DNA of 64,000 nt. Origin: Maea johnstoni. Lineage: Eukaryota > Annelida > Polychaeta > Spionida > Magelonidae. A program made the position numbers and the translations under genes. The stretch is taken from positions 57,265,917 through 57,329,916 of the forward strand of contig OZ012685.1 in NCBI GenBank assembly GCA_963942565.1. Direction: 5' to 3'. Of the stretch, positions 12,601 to 24,367 are shown one piece after another. Each line of letters opens with the position of its first letter. The stretch's first letter is position 1. Below the pieces are notes generated by a model. The model made no database searches. It was given only the letters and a program-made list of their open reading frames with translations, and was not told the origin of the DNA.

Positions 12601-15432
12601 ACAGGAAACAGAAAACCTTTTTAAGGCCCTAAGGCCATTCCAATTTATTTACTTGTCTTACAAGCTCAGGAGGTAGGAAATGAGCCATTTTGGAATAAAA
12701 AAAAAAGTTGAAAAATGTGACTTTTTTTATTTTTTAAATTTTTTTTACAGTCTGCCGACTAGGACTGGTAGCGATACGTTTCAACCAGCCTATTTTCAAC
12801 TAAATAAAATCAATCAATCAATTAATCCCTGTAACCTGAAGGGTGGGAGGTATACCTCCTCAAGTCTGTGGCTCTACTACAGCAATGATAGCTTTCTGTA
12901 GTTGATTGAATCACCCTTACAAAGAATATTCTTAAAACTTGCACTTTTTCTTTTTTTTTTTTTGGAGTCTGACAGAAAGTTTCAAAACCACTTTCGTCCG
13001 TAAGACACCAAAGGTGACTTTTTTTTTGGAGTCTGACAGGATTTTTTTTCCAAAAAAAGCTCGTAAGACAAGTAATTAAATTGGAGTGGCCTAAGGCACA
13101 GAAAAGTGTGACAGTGACTGGTGTGATTACTCAATGCTGGTCAGTGAGAGCTGATAGGTATTGGCACATTGGCACCTTTTGAAATGTTTGTGATACTATT
13201 AGCTATCCTTGTTGTCGTTGAGGAAGTGGTATACGGCCAGATGTCTGCGAGAAGCTAGCTGTAGTGCATAGGACCGTCATTGATATGACAAGTATCGATC
13301 AATCGAAATAATTTTTCCAATTAATCGAAAAAAATATTATGTCAATTATTATGTCAATTAATCGAAACACATTTTTTCAGCCTTTTATGCCATTTTTAGC
13401 CAACGCTAATAAGAGTTTTGAAGAGAAACTCAAGTATTCAATCAAAAAGTGTTGAGAAAACCTTCATTTTGTTTGCATTGTGAGAATCTTAGGATCCTAG
13501 CCACAAAGATAGTGTGGAACATGTGAAAATATTCTATTAGTGCAGTTCTTCAAAATCGAATCAAAATAATCGGAATCGAAAAATAATATGTCAATTATCG
13601 AATCGAAAAAAAAATGGATGTCAATGACAGTCCTAGTAGTGCACAAGGCTGTAGGTCGAGTGCGATACAGCTGGCTGAACTTACCTGGCTGAACAGAGAC
13701 ATCGGCCATACACAGAATCCAGCATAGCTAGCAGCCATCTAAAACAACACATCGCTGTTGAAGGGTTCACAATGCTTCACAACATTGCAAGTTCAGATTC
13801 GGTTTTTACACAAAACAAAACATTTTTCTATCTGAACATAACCTCTGGTATGCACAACAATGGTTGCCATGACAATGGGGATACAGGATTGATATTAGGT
13901 TCCTTATATTGACAATTGTTAAAAGCAATGTTAGAAGCCCAATAAAGTCCAGTACAACTAAGAAAGTGACCAATCAACTGCTAGAATGTGGAGCTGATGA
14001 TGAGATACAATATCAATGTTTCTTACAATATCTTAAGTGATATTTCAATGATGCTGCCTGCCTCTCAGGGACCGAGTAATAGTTTCAGAATTTTTTCTAT
14101 TAAGTAGTACTGGGGTCTTGCTGAGACACCAGGTTGCAATCAATTGAATTTTAAATTGTTAAATTTTATTACAGATTTTAAACTATATGTGTAATCAAGT
14201 TCACTTCTTATGACTTGTGGGGGTAATAAACATTGCCAAGAAAGAGGAAGTCTGATGTGTTCTTCAAAATGAGGAGTTCAGGCCGGAAGGGAGTTGTTTT
14301 CTGAGGAGGACCCTGAACTCTCTGCTTCAGTCCAAACATCCAAATATATACCCATATTTTCCATGGGTCATATGTACTTTACATATACGCAAAATCCATG
14401 ACTATTGGTTATCGTTATACTATGGCATCATTTCTAAACTACCTGCTTCAAGCTGCTTGGATACTGGATTAAGGGTTTTAGCCATAATTTTGGGTTCTTG
14501 CACGTGGGATAGTTATAACGGTTCAAATGATATGACAATAATTAACTCTTGAACCCCCATCCACTTGTGCCCAAGTTTCTGAGGACCCTTATAATTAGAG
14601 ACATTCAAAACGCATTAGGTCAGAGTACAACCATTGGATAAGTACCTGGACTAAGCAACCAGTAGTCACCAAGCCATCAAATGTCATTAACTTCTGGCAC
14701 CCTTATTGTTAGAAGGCTTTGCCATCCCCTATACCACCCTTAACTGTGGCCAAGTGGGTATTATACCCTCATCATTAGCTTGATTGCCCTTGCATTCAAT
14801 TGTCCTTAATAGGATCAATCATACAACTGGCAATTGGCATACAGTTGGTAATTGACTGGGCATACACAGGTAAACGGGCCCGATTTCGATCCCTCAATAT
14901 ATCAACATTTCACGGCTTAAAAACCCGCAACGGTCCCATTATTTTTATCATTTATATGGGCCTGTTATAACGGGCTCGTAACAGGCCCTTAACAGGCCCT
15001 TAACGGAGCCGTTATAACGAGCCTGTTACGGGCCCGTTATAACGCGTTCTGAGCCCTGTAACGGGCCCGTCAATATAACGGCCCCGTTTGGACCTGTCAA
15101 TTTTTACCTGTGTATTCCGTTGACACTGATAATTTGAGGTCTGTGTGCTTATTCGGATGAATATGGTATGTTGATTTCTCCTGGCAGGCTGTTTGGGAAG
15201 TAGACTACAATGTTAGTATTTGATATTTTTGCATGCAGATTGTAAGAGTGTGGCCAAGCTGATGTCTAGTGCTGTTCGGACATCGTTGGGTTGCGAAGCT
15301 TTTCGGGATTCACAAGAAAAAGCTTGCCTTTGTAGTCCACCTATCAATCCACACCCATCATCAATACCTAGACTCACCCCTACTGAAGGAGATTTAGAGA
15401 AACAATTAGAAGATCTCGCCAAACAACAATAA
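9413..15432 (+). CDS. PLA2G12: Group XII secretory phospholipase A2 (isoform with exon 4a)
   Basis: Exons 9413..9629, 11220..11287, 11873..12044 and 15239..15432 are joined in matching phases and give 216 aa. The family hydrolyses the sn-2 acyl ester of phospholipids with Ca2+, or binds lipid where the active site is lost. A hydrophobic N-terminus of about 24 residues (ATVISATLLFSGLVMS) is a signal peptide. The group XII Ca loop NGCGTFGIQ lies at residues 87-95, and the catalytic CCDRHDKCY follows with His111-Asp112. YDTCNKNKAKCDQEFKNC and LGCEAFRDSQEKACLC match the family's Cys pattern. Exon 4a ends in a Pro-rich, charged tail. A second, phase-equivalent last exon lies at 27823. The start is the first ATG before the signal peptide; an upstream in-frame GTG was not used. 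Confidence 0.9.
10196..10650. mobile_element. Short inverted-repeat element in PLA2G12 intron 1
   Basis: 455 bp flanked on both sides by the direct repeat AGTAGATATT (10186-10195 and 10651-10660). Ends are AGTGTTGGGAATCA and, inverted, AGTGATGTTCCGATTA. Clusters of GATCATC/GATGATC palindromes fill the interior. Non-coding; hAT-like by its ends. Confidence 0.75.
11220..11287 (+). CDS. PLA2G12: PLA2G12 exon 2 (calcium loop)
   Basis: 68 bp between ATCCAG and GTAAGA. It encodes GGKPKINPTHIPSSNG and the calcium loop CGTFGIQ, ending in phase 0. Confidence 0.88.
11508..11675. repeat. Three tandem copies of a ~60-bp unit
   Basis: TACATATTGTTGCAAC followed by TATTTGCAACATTGAGTCA occurs three times in PLA2G12 intron 2. 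The third copy is diverged. Confidence 0.85.
11873..12044 (+). CDS. PLA2G12: PLA2G12 exon 3 (catalytic His-Asp)
   Basis: 172 bp, acceptor TTTTCAG, donor AGTG|GTATGT, phase 1 out. It encodes CCDRHDKCYDTC with the catalytic His-Asp pair, and on to GRFDQDEFS. The final G can pair with either AT (exon 4a, Asp) or GT (exon 4b, Gly). Confidence 0.92.
12398..12634. mobile_element. MITE family C, copy 1
   Basis: TTAGGCCTAGGAAAAAAG and TGTTTGTTTCCTGTAA at the left; the inverted CACAGGAAACAGAAAACC and TTTTTAAGGCCC at the right. The interior shares GTGTGTTTTATGCATGTTTT and GATTGGGAGTTGG with copies at 26.95, 28.75 and 47.41 kb. About 235 bp, non-coding. Confidence 0.8.
12629..13098. mobile_element. Inverted-repeat element abutting family C copy
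   Basis: Left AGGCCATTCCAATTTATTTA and CTTGTCTTACAAGCTC; right, inverted, AGGCCACTCCAATTTAATTA and CTTGTCTTACGAGCT. The arms are about 36 bp and about 470 bp apart. The interior includes poly-T tracts and TTGGAGTCTGACAG repeated twice. It begins where the family C copy ends. Confidence 0.65.
13269..13635. mobile_element. hAT-like MITE with 8-bp target duplication
   Basis: Flanked by GTAGTGCA on both sides (13261-13268 and 13636-13643). Ends are TAGGACCGTCATTGATAT and, inverted, TAGGACTGTCATTGACAT. The interior is rich in TCGAT/ATCGAA motifs. 367 bp, non-coding. Confidence 0.82.
14863..15114. mobile_element. GC-rich palindromic MITE
   Basis: Ends TACACAGGTAAA and TTTTTACCTGTGTA. The interior is a run of GGGCCCGTTATAACGGGC-type palindromic modules, strikingly GC-rich against the AT-rich surroundings. 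It lies just upstream of PLA2G12 exon 4a. No coding potential. Confidence 0.7.
15239..15432 (+). CDS. PLA2G12: PLA2G12 terminal exon 4a
   Basis: Acceptor GCATGCAG, phase 1 in, TAA at 15430-15432. It encodes CKSVAKLMSSAVRTSLGC and EAFRDSQEKACLC, then a tail rich in Pro, Glu and Gln (ending LEKQLEDLAKQQ). It gives an ordinary secreted form with no retention signal or membrane segment. Confidence 0.88.
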
Positions 15433-16367
15433 AAGTAATCTTTTCATTTTTACCATTAGAAAGTACAATGCTATCATTTGTATGGCTACTGAAGTCCTTA
15501 CATGCCTGTAGTTTATCTTGACAAATGACTTCTAGTTAGCAGAACACTTTCTGAAAATAAATCATGATTAATAGAATTAATAATCAAATGATTAATACTA
15601 TAATCCTTTATCAGAGTCTGTACTATTAATTATTTCCATGCTAACACTGCATCTACAATAACCTCTGTCAGCTTTAGAACATCTGTAGGTTAAGGCTGCA
15701 ATGCTGATGAACACACTCAAAATAGCAATAGCAAGTAACCTGTAAGCGATTCGATCTTGAAACACCCATACCTCAGAAATTGCTTTACAAGTTATAGAAA
15801 GGGCACAAGAGTGCTTAACTAGGAGATGGTTTATTTTGAGTGCGTTACCAGCATCACAACCTTATGGACTTTTAAAAGCTTGAAGCATACCAATATCCAT
15901 CTATGTACTAACTGGGGACTTCAAAGGTTAAACACCTGTATAAGTTGAACACTTTTTTCCTATCACACAGGTGTGTTCTTCTCATAGAGTGTTTCTCCTA
16001 AACTAACAACTCCTTAGATTGCTGTATTTTTTGTGATTACTCCAAAGGCTCACAGGCTTTTAATAGAATTTGGGATTTTGACTTTCAACATTTTTTCTGC
16101 CATATTGCAACTACAAAAAGGTAGAAAACCAAGAACCAGATTTAGAACTTTCAGTTGCCAGGGGTCACCGTAGACAGCCCCTCCCAATGCTGCACATTTG
16201 TATAGCGACCAGGCCAACCTGCTGATGGGAGACACCAATCACCCCCCCCCTGACTGTACACCTAGGAAACTAGGTATCACTCCAACATTGAAGCTGGATA
16301 TTCATGGTTAAACAAACCCTTGGAAGTCATACCAAACTAAAGCAAGCAACTACAATAAGGATATTAA

Positions 16368-16557
16368 CCCTTATGCTGGTGGTGGCTAATTTGGCCAATA
16401 GAAAATGATGCAAAACACCTTAAAAATGACTGAAGCCTTGGAGTATGGATACTCATCTGAGAGTACTCAGCAAGAGCTATCCGATGAATACCAACATGAC
16501 TAGGTATAGATGGTTTTCAAAAATCTTTGCATCCTTGTAGCCTCAGCATTGGAATGG
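16368..16557. mobile_element. TTAA MITE, family B, copy 2 (opposite orientation)
   Basis: TTAA at 16364-16367 and 16558-16561 flank CCCTTATGCTGGTGGTGGCT ... CCTCAGCATTGGAATGG. It is the same family as 6869-7075, in reverse orientation. Both TTAA copies are intact. Confidence 0.85.
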
Positions 16558-16766
16558 TTAAACAAATGAACCATATTCAAAATGAAGGTATCATATTGCA
16601 GCATTTCATAAAAGGATATCTTCACCTCTTGTATGAATCATCTTAGCGACACTTTCTTAAGCAGTCAAAAATGGTCCATATATATATATATCTTTTGCAA
16701 ATGTCTTATAATTTTTCAACATTTGAATTGAGTGGTGTAACATACACAGTGTGAGTGTATTGCAGT

Positions 16767-16775
16767 CAATATTCA
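16767..16775. repeat. Left 9-bp target duplication of the foldback element
   Basis: CAATATTCA, repeated exactly at 24359-24367. Confidence 0.9.
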
Positions 16776-16984
16776 AGATCGGTGAAGTTAGCTCCTTATT
16801 CCTTTTTCCTTATTCAACTCCTTATTCAGACTTAGCTATTTCTCCCTGCTTTTGACAGCAGGTCCCGCAGGATTAATAATCAGGAGACTTTAACCAAACA
16901 GAAGCCAATAAAAGTAGATCATGCATATGCATTCGTTACTAACTAGTACTATGACACCTTAAGGATACCATCAGGTGGTTTTTA

Positions 16985-19900
16985 GGCGCATCTCTTTAAT
17001 TAAGTGGAGGGGGGATGGTGCCCTAGCCGACAGCCTCCAACATGAAGACAAATCAACATAAAAGTCCTTTTAGGCACATTTACAAAATTTTAATCCAAAC
17101 CACACTAGTTAGAATTAAGAACCCTATCATCTACTGACTTTGTTACATAACCAGTTTTTTTGGTGCATCTCTTTAATTAAGTGAAGGGGGGGGGGGGCGA
17201 TCCTAGACAGCAGGCTTCAATATAGAGAAAATCAATATTAAAGTCTTCTTTAGGCATATTTATAAAACTTTAATCCAAACCACACTAGTTAGAATTAAGA
17301 ACCCTATTATATACTGACATCATGACATATTCAGTTTTTTGGCGCATCTCTTTAATTAAGTGGAGGGGGGGGGGGGGGGGGTGGTGCCCTAGCCAACAGC
17401 CTCCAACATGAAGAAAAATCAACATAAAAGTCATGTTAGGCATATTTATAAAACTTTAATCCAAACCACACTAGTTAGAATTAAGAACCCTATTATATAG
17501 TGACTTTGTGACATATTCAGTTTTTTGGCGCATCTCTTTAATTAGGTGTTGGAGGGGGGTGATCCTAGCCTGCAGGCTTCAATAGGGAGAAAAATCAATA
17601 TTAAAGTCATCTTTAGGCATGTTTACAAAACTTTAATCCAAACCACACTAGTCAGAATTAAGAACCTTATTATATAGTGACTTTGTGACATATTCAGTTT
17701 TTTGGCGCATCTCTTTAATTAGGTGATGGAGGGGGGGGCGACCCTACCAACAGGCTTCAATATAGAGGACAATCAGCACAAAAGTCTTCTTTAGACTAAT
17801 TTCTAAAACTTTAATCTAAACCACACTAGTCAGATATAAGAAAGCTAATATAGAGTGACTTTTTGACATATTCAGTTTTTTGGCGCATCTCTTTAATTAG
17901 GTGATGGAGGGGGGTGACCCTACCAACAGGCTTCAATATAAAGGAATTCAGCACAAAAGTCATCTTTAGACTTGTTTCTAAAACTTTAATCTAAACCACA
18001 TTAATCAGATATAAGAACCCTAATATAGAGTGACTTTGTGACATATTCAGTTTTTTGGTGCATCTCATTAATTAGGTGTTGGAGGTGGCAGATCCTAGCC
18101 AACAGGCTTCAATATAGAGGAAAATCAGCACAAAAGTCATCTTTAGGCCAATATATAAAACTTTAATCTAAACCACACTAGTCAGTAATAAGAACCCTAA
18201 TATAGAGTGACTTTGGAACATATTCAGTTTTTTGGCGCATCTCATTAATTAGGTGTCGGAGGGGCCAGATCCTAGCCAACAGGCTTCAATATAGAGGAAA
18301 ATCAGCACAAAAGTTATCTTTAGACTAATTTCTAAAATTTAAATCCAAACCACACTAGTTAGAATTAAGAACACTATTATATACTAACTTTGTGACATAT
18401 TCAGTTTTTTGGCGCATCTCTTTAATTAGGTGATGGAGCGGGGTGACCCTACCAACAGGCTTCAATATAAAGGAATTCAGCACAAAAGTCATCTTTAAAC
18501 TTATTTCTAAAACTTTAATCCAAACCACACTAGTCAGATATAAGAACCCTAATGTAGACTGACTTTGTGACATATTCAGTTTTTTGGCGCATCTCTTTAA
18601 TTAGGTGTTGGAGGGGGGGGGGGGGGGGGTGATCCTAGCATGCAGGCTTCAATATGGAGAAAAATCAATATTAAAGTCATCTTTAGGCATATTTATAAAA
18701 CTTTAATCCAAACCACACTAGTTTGAATTAAGAACCCTATTATATAGTGACTTTGTGACATATTCAATTTTTTGGCGCATCTCTTTAATTAGGTGTTGGA
18801 GGGGGGTGATCCTAGCATGCAGGCTTCAATATGAAGAAAAATCAATATTAAAGTCATCTTTAGGCATATTTATAAAACTTTAATCCAAACCACACTAGTT
18901 AGAATTAAGAACCCTATTATATAGTGACTTTGGAACATATTCAGTTTTTTGGCGCATCTCATTAATAAGGTGTCGGAGGGGCCAGATCCTAGCCAACAGG
19001 CTTCAATATAGAGGAAAATCAGCACAAAAGTCATCTTTAGGCCAATATATAAAACTTTAATCTAAACCACACTAGTCAGTCATAAGAACCCTAATATAGA
19101 GTGACTTTGGAACATATTCAGTTTTTTGGCGCATCTCATTAATTAGGTGTCGGAGGGGCCAGATCCTAGCCAACAGGCTTCAATATAGAGGAAAATCAGC
19201 ACAAAAGTTATCTTTAGACTAGTTTACAAAATTTTAATCCAAACTACACTAGTTAGAATTAAGAACACTATTATATACTAACTTTGTGACATATTCAGTT
19301 TTTTGGCGCATCTCTTTAATTAGGTGATGGAGGGGGACGACCCTACCAACAGGCTTCAATATAAAGGAATTCAGAACGAAAGTCATCTTTAGACTTATTT
19401 CTAAAACTTTAATCTAAACCACACTAGTCAGATATAAGAACCCTAATGTAGACTGACTTTGTGACATATTCAGTTTTTTGGCGCATCTCTTTAATTAGGT
19501 GTTGGAGGGGGGTGATCCTAGCATGCAGACTTCAATATGGAGAAAAATCAATATTGAAGTCATCTTTAGGCATATTTATAAAACTTTAATCCAAACCACA
19601 CTAGTTAGAATTAAGAACCCTATTATATAGTGACTTTGTGACATATTCAGTTTTTTGGCGCATCTCTTTAATTAGGTGATGGAGGGGGGTGACCCTACCA
19701 ACAGGCTTCAATATAAAGGATTTCAGCACAAAAGTCATCTTTAGACTAATTTATAAAACTTTAATCCAAACCACACTAGTCAGATATAAGAAAGCTAATA
19801 TAGAGTGACTTTTTGACATATTCAGTTTTTTGGCGCATCTCTTTAATTAGGTGATGGAGGGGGGTGACCCTACCAACAGGCTTCAATATAAAGGATTTCA

Positions 19901-20900
19901 GCACAAAAGTCATCTTTAGACTTGTTTGTAAAACTTTAATCTAAACCACATTAGTCAGATATAAGAACCCTAATATAGAGTGACTTTGTGACATATTCAG
20001 TTTTTTGGCGCATCTCATTAATTAGGTGTCGGAGGTGGCAGATCCTAGCCAACAGGCTTCAATATAGAGGAAAATCAGCACAAAAGTCATCTTTAGGCCA
20101 ATATATAAAACTTTAATCTAAACCACACTAGTCAGTTATAAGAACCCTAATATAGAGTGACTTTGGAACATATTCAGTTTTTTGGCGCATCTCATTAATT
20201 AGGTGTCGGAGGGGCCAGATCCTAGCCAACAGGCTTCAATATCGAGGAAAATCAGCACAAAAGTTATCTTTAGACTAATTTCTAAAATTTTAATCCAAAC
20301 CACACTAGTAAGAATTAAGAACACTATTATATAGTGACTTTGTGACATATTCAGTTTTTTGGCGCATCTCTTTAATTAGGTGATGGAGGGGGGCGACCCT
20401 ACCAACAGGCTTCAATATAGAGGACAATCAGCACAAAAGTCATCTTTAGGCTAATTTATAAAACTTTAATCTAAACCACACTAGTCAGATATAAGAACCC
20501 TAATATAGACTGACTTTGTGACATATTCAGTTTTTTGGCGCATCTCATTAATTAGGTGTCGGAGGGGCCAGATCCTAGCCAACAGGCTTCAATATAGAGG
20601 AAAATCAGCACAAAAGTCATCTTTAGACTAATTTCTAAAACTTAAATCTAAACCACACTAGTCAGATATAAGAACCCTAATATAGAGTGACTTTGTGACA
20701 TATTCAGTTTTTTGGCGCATCTCTTTAATTAGGTGATGGAGGGGGGCGACCCTAACAACAGGCTTCAATATAGAGGAAAATCAGCGCAAAAGTCATCTTT
20801 AGGCCAATTTCTAAAACTTTAATCTAAACCACACTAGTCAGATATAAGAACCCTAATATAGAGTGACTTTGTGACATATTCAGTTTTTTGGCGCATCTCT
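16985..20900 (+). repeat. Left arm of foldback: ~178-bp tandem array
   Basis: Units fall in recognisable types: GATCCTAGCATGCAGGC with AATCAATATTAAAGTCA; GACCCTACCAACAGGC with TTCAGCACAAAAGTCA; and GGCCAGATCCTAGCCAAC. They recur in blocks, suggesting higher-order amplification. A G-run of 4-17 nt follows GTTGGA/GATGGA in each unit and varies most in length. Confidence 0.93.
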
Positions 20901-23900
20901 ACCTGTTGGTAGGGTCACCCCCTCCATCACCTAATTAAAGAGATGCGCATAAAAACTGAATATGTCACAAAGTCACTCTATATAAGCTCTCTTATATCTG
21001 ACTAGTGTGGTTTAGATTAAAGTTTTAGAAATTAGTCTAAAGATGACTTTTGTGCTGATCTTCCTCTACATTAAAGCCTGTTGGTAGGGTCGCCCCCTCC
21101 ATCACCTAATTAAAGAGATGCGCCAAAAAACTGAATATGTCACAAAGTTAGTATATAAAAGTGTTCTTAATTCTAACTTGTGTGGTTTGGATTAACATTT
21201 TAGGAATTAGTCTAAAGATGACTTTTGTGCTGATTTTCCTCTATATTGAAGACTGTTGGCTAGGATCTGCCCCCTCCGACACCTAATTAATGAGATGCGC
21301 CAAAAAACTGAATATGTCACAAAGTCAGTCTACATCAGGGTTCTTATATCTGACTAGTGTGGTTTAGATTAAAGTTTTATAAATTAGCCTAAAGATGACT
21401 TTTGTGCTGATTGTCCTCTATATTGAAGCCTGTTGGTAGGGTCGCCCCCCTCCATCACCTAATTAATGAGATGCGCCAAAAAACTGAATATGTCACAAAG
21501 TTACTATAAACTAGGGTTCTTAATTCTAACTAGTGTGGTTTGGATTAAAGTTTTATAAATATGCCTAAAGATGACTTTAATATTGATTTTTCTCCATATT
21601 GAAGCCTGCATGCTAGGATCACCCCCCTCCAACACCTAGTTAAAGAGATGCGCCAAAAAACTGAATATGACACAAAGTCAGTCTACATCAGGGTTCTTAT
21701 ATCTGACTAGTGTGGTTTAGATTAAAGTTTTATAAATTGGCCTAAAGATGACTTTTGTGCTGATTTTCCTCTACATTGAAGCCTGTTGGTAGGGTTGCCC
21801 CCCTCCATCACTTAATTAAAGAGATGCGCCAAAAAACTGAATATGTCACAAAGTCACTCTATAATAGGGTTCTTATATCTGACTAGTGTACTTTAGATTA
21901 AAGTTTTAGAAATAAGTCTAAAGATGACTTTCGTGCTGAATTCCTTTACATTAAAGCCTGTTGGTAGAGTCGCCCCCCTCCTTCACCTAATTAAAGAGAT
22001 GCGCCAAAAAACTGAATATGTCACAAAGTTAGTATATAATAGTGTTCTTAATTCTGACTAGTGTGGTTTGGATTAAAATTTTAGAAATTAGTCTAAAGAT
22101 GACTTTTGTGCTGATTTTTCTCTATATTGAAGACTGTTGGCTAGGATCTGCCCCCTCCGACACCTAATTAATGAGATGCGCCAAAAAACTGAATATGTTC
22201 CAAAGCCACTCTATATAAGGGTTCTTATTACTGACTAGTGTGGTTTAGATTAAAGTTTTATAAATTGGCCTAAAGTTGACTTTTGTGCTGATTTTCCTCT
22301 ATATTGAAGCCTGTTGGTAGGGTCGCCCCCCTCCATCACCTAATTAAAGAGATGCGCCAAAAAACTGAATATGTCACAAAGTCACTATATACTAGGGTAC
22401 TTAATTCTAACTAGTGTGGTTTGGATTAAAGTTTTATAAATATGCCTAAAGATGACTTTAATATTGATTTTTCTCCATATTGAAGCCTGCATGCTAGGAT
22501 CACCCCCCTCCAACACCTAATTAAAGAGATGCGCCAAAAAACTGAATATGTCACAAAGTCAGTCTACATCAGGGTTCTTATATCTGACTAGTGTGGTTTA
22601 GATTAAAGTTTTATAAATTGGCCTAAAGATGACTTTTGTGCTGATTTTCCTCTACATTGAAGCCTGTTGGTAGGGTCGCCCCCCTCCATCACCTAATTAA
22701 AGAGATGCGCCAAAAAACTGAATATGTCACAAAGTCACTATATAATAGGGTTCTTAATTCTAACTAGTGTGGTTTGGATTAAAGTTTTGTAAACATGCCT
22801 AAAGATGACTTTAATATTGATTTTTCTCCCTATTGAAGCCTGCAGGCTAGGATCACCCCCCTCCAACACCTAATTAAAGAGATGCACTAAAAAACTGAAT
22901 ATGTCACAAAGTCACTATATAATAGGGTTCTTAATTCTAACTAGTGTGGTTTGGATTAAAGTTTTATAAATATGCCTAACATGACTTTTATGTTGATTTT
23001 TTTTAATGTTTGAGGCTGTTGGCTAGGGCACCACCCCCACCCCCCCCCCCCCCCCTCCACTTAATTAAAGAGATGCGCCAAAAAACTGAATATGTCATGA
23101 TGTCAGTATATAATAGGGTTCTTAATTCTAACTAGTGTGGTTTGGATTAAAGTTTTATAAATATGCCTAATGATGACTTTAATATTGATTTTTCTACTTA
23201 TTGAAGCCTGCATGCTAGGATCGCCCCCCTCCATCACCTAATTAAAGAGATGCACCAAAAAACTGAATATGTCACAAAGTCAGTATATTATAGAGTTCTT
23301 AATTCTTATTAGTGTGGTTTGGATTAAAGTTTTATAAATATGCCTAAAGATGACTTTAATATTGATTTTTCTCTATATTGAAGCCTGTTGTCTAATATTG
23401 CCTCCCCCCCCCCCCCCCACTTAATTAAAGAGATGCGCCAAAAAATTGAATATGTCACAAAGTCACTATATAATAAGGTTCTTAATTCTAACTAGTGTGG
23501 TTTGGATTAAAGTTTTGTAAACATGCCAAAAGATGACTTTAATATTGATTTTTCTCCCTATTGAAGCCTGCAGGCTAGGATCACCCCCCTCCAACACCTA
23601 ATTAAAGAGATGCGCCAAAAAACTGAATATGTCACAAAGTCACTATATAATAGGGTTCTTAATTCTAACTAGTGTGGTTTGGATTAAAGTTTTATAAATA
23701 TGCCTAACATGACTTTTATGTTGATTTTTCTTCATGTTGGAGGCTGTTGGCTAGGGCACCTACCCCCTCCACTTAATTAAAGAGATGCGCCAAAAAACTG
23801 AATATGTCATGATGTCAGTATATAATAGGGTTCTTCATTCTAACTAGTGTGGTTTTGACTAAAGTTTTATAAATAGGCCTAAAGATGACTTTAATATTAA

Positions 23901-24150
23901 TTTTTCTCTATATTGAAGCCTGCTGTCTAGGATCGCCCCCCCCCCCCCTTCACTTAATTAAAGAGATGCGCCAAAAAACTGGTTATGTAACAAAGTCAGT
24001 AGATGATAGGGTTCTTAATTCTAACTAGTGTGGTTTGGATTAAAATTTTATAAATATGCCTAAAAGGACTTTTATGTTGATTTGTCTTCATGTTGGAGGC
24101 TGTTGGCTAGGGCACCATCCCCCCCTCCACTTAATTAAAGAGATGCGCCT
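20901..24150 (-). repeat. Right arm of foldback: inverted ~178-bp tandem array
   Basis: The same unit types read in reverse complement (GAGATGCGCCAAAAAACTGA, CACCTAATTAAAGAG), with C-runs in place of the G-runs. Order and types near the outer end mirror the left arm: simple GTGGAGG units outermost, mixed types inward. Confidence 0.93.
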
Positions 24151-24358
24151 TAAAACCACCTGATGGTATCCTTAAGGTGTCATAGTACTAGTTAGTAACG
24201 AATGCATATGCATGATCTACTTTTATTGGCTCCTGTTTGGTTAAAGTCTCCTGATTATTAATCCTGTGGGACCTGCTGTCAAAAGCAGGGAGAAATAGCT
24301 AAGTCTGAATAAGGAGTTGAATAAGGAAAAAGGAATAAGGAGCTAACTTCACCGATCT

Positions 24359-24367
24359 CAATATTCA
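24359..24367. repeat. Right 9-bp target duplication of the foldback element
   Basis: CAATATTCA, identical to 16767-16775. Confidence 0.9.

Larger units (their letters stand above)
15433..16775. other. Non-coding interval after exon 4a
   Basis: Apart from a family-B MITE at 16368-16557, no gene or named element was seen. TTAATAATCA runs near 15570-15600 and a short poly-C near 16240 are the only local features. Confidence 0.5.
16776..24358. mobile_element. 7.58-kb foldback transposon (long inverted tandem arrays)
   Basis: The outer 200 bp of each end are near-perfect inverted repeats starting AGATCGGTGAAGTTAGCTCC, with CTTTTGACAGCAGGTCCC and ATGCATATGCATTCGTTAC further in. Inside them each arm is a tandem array of about 178-bp units marked by TTTTTTGGCGCATCTC and TTTAATTAGGTG: about 22 units in the left arm and about 18 in inverted orientation in the right arm. 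The arms meet almost without spacer near 20,900. Exact 9-bp duplications (CAATATTCA) flank it. No transposase was seen, so it is non-autonomous. The build resembles sea-urchin TU and fly FB foldback elements; a 9-bp duplication would also fit Mutator-like elements. It sits between PLA2G12 exons 4a and 4b. Confidence 0.95.
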
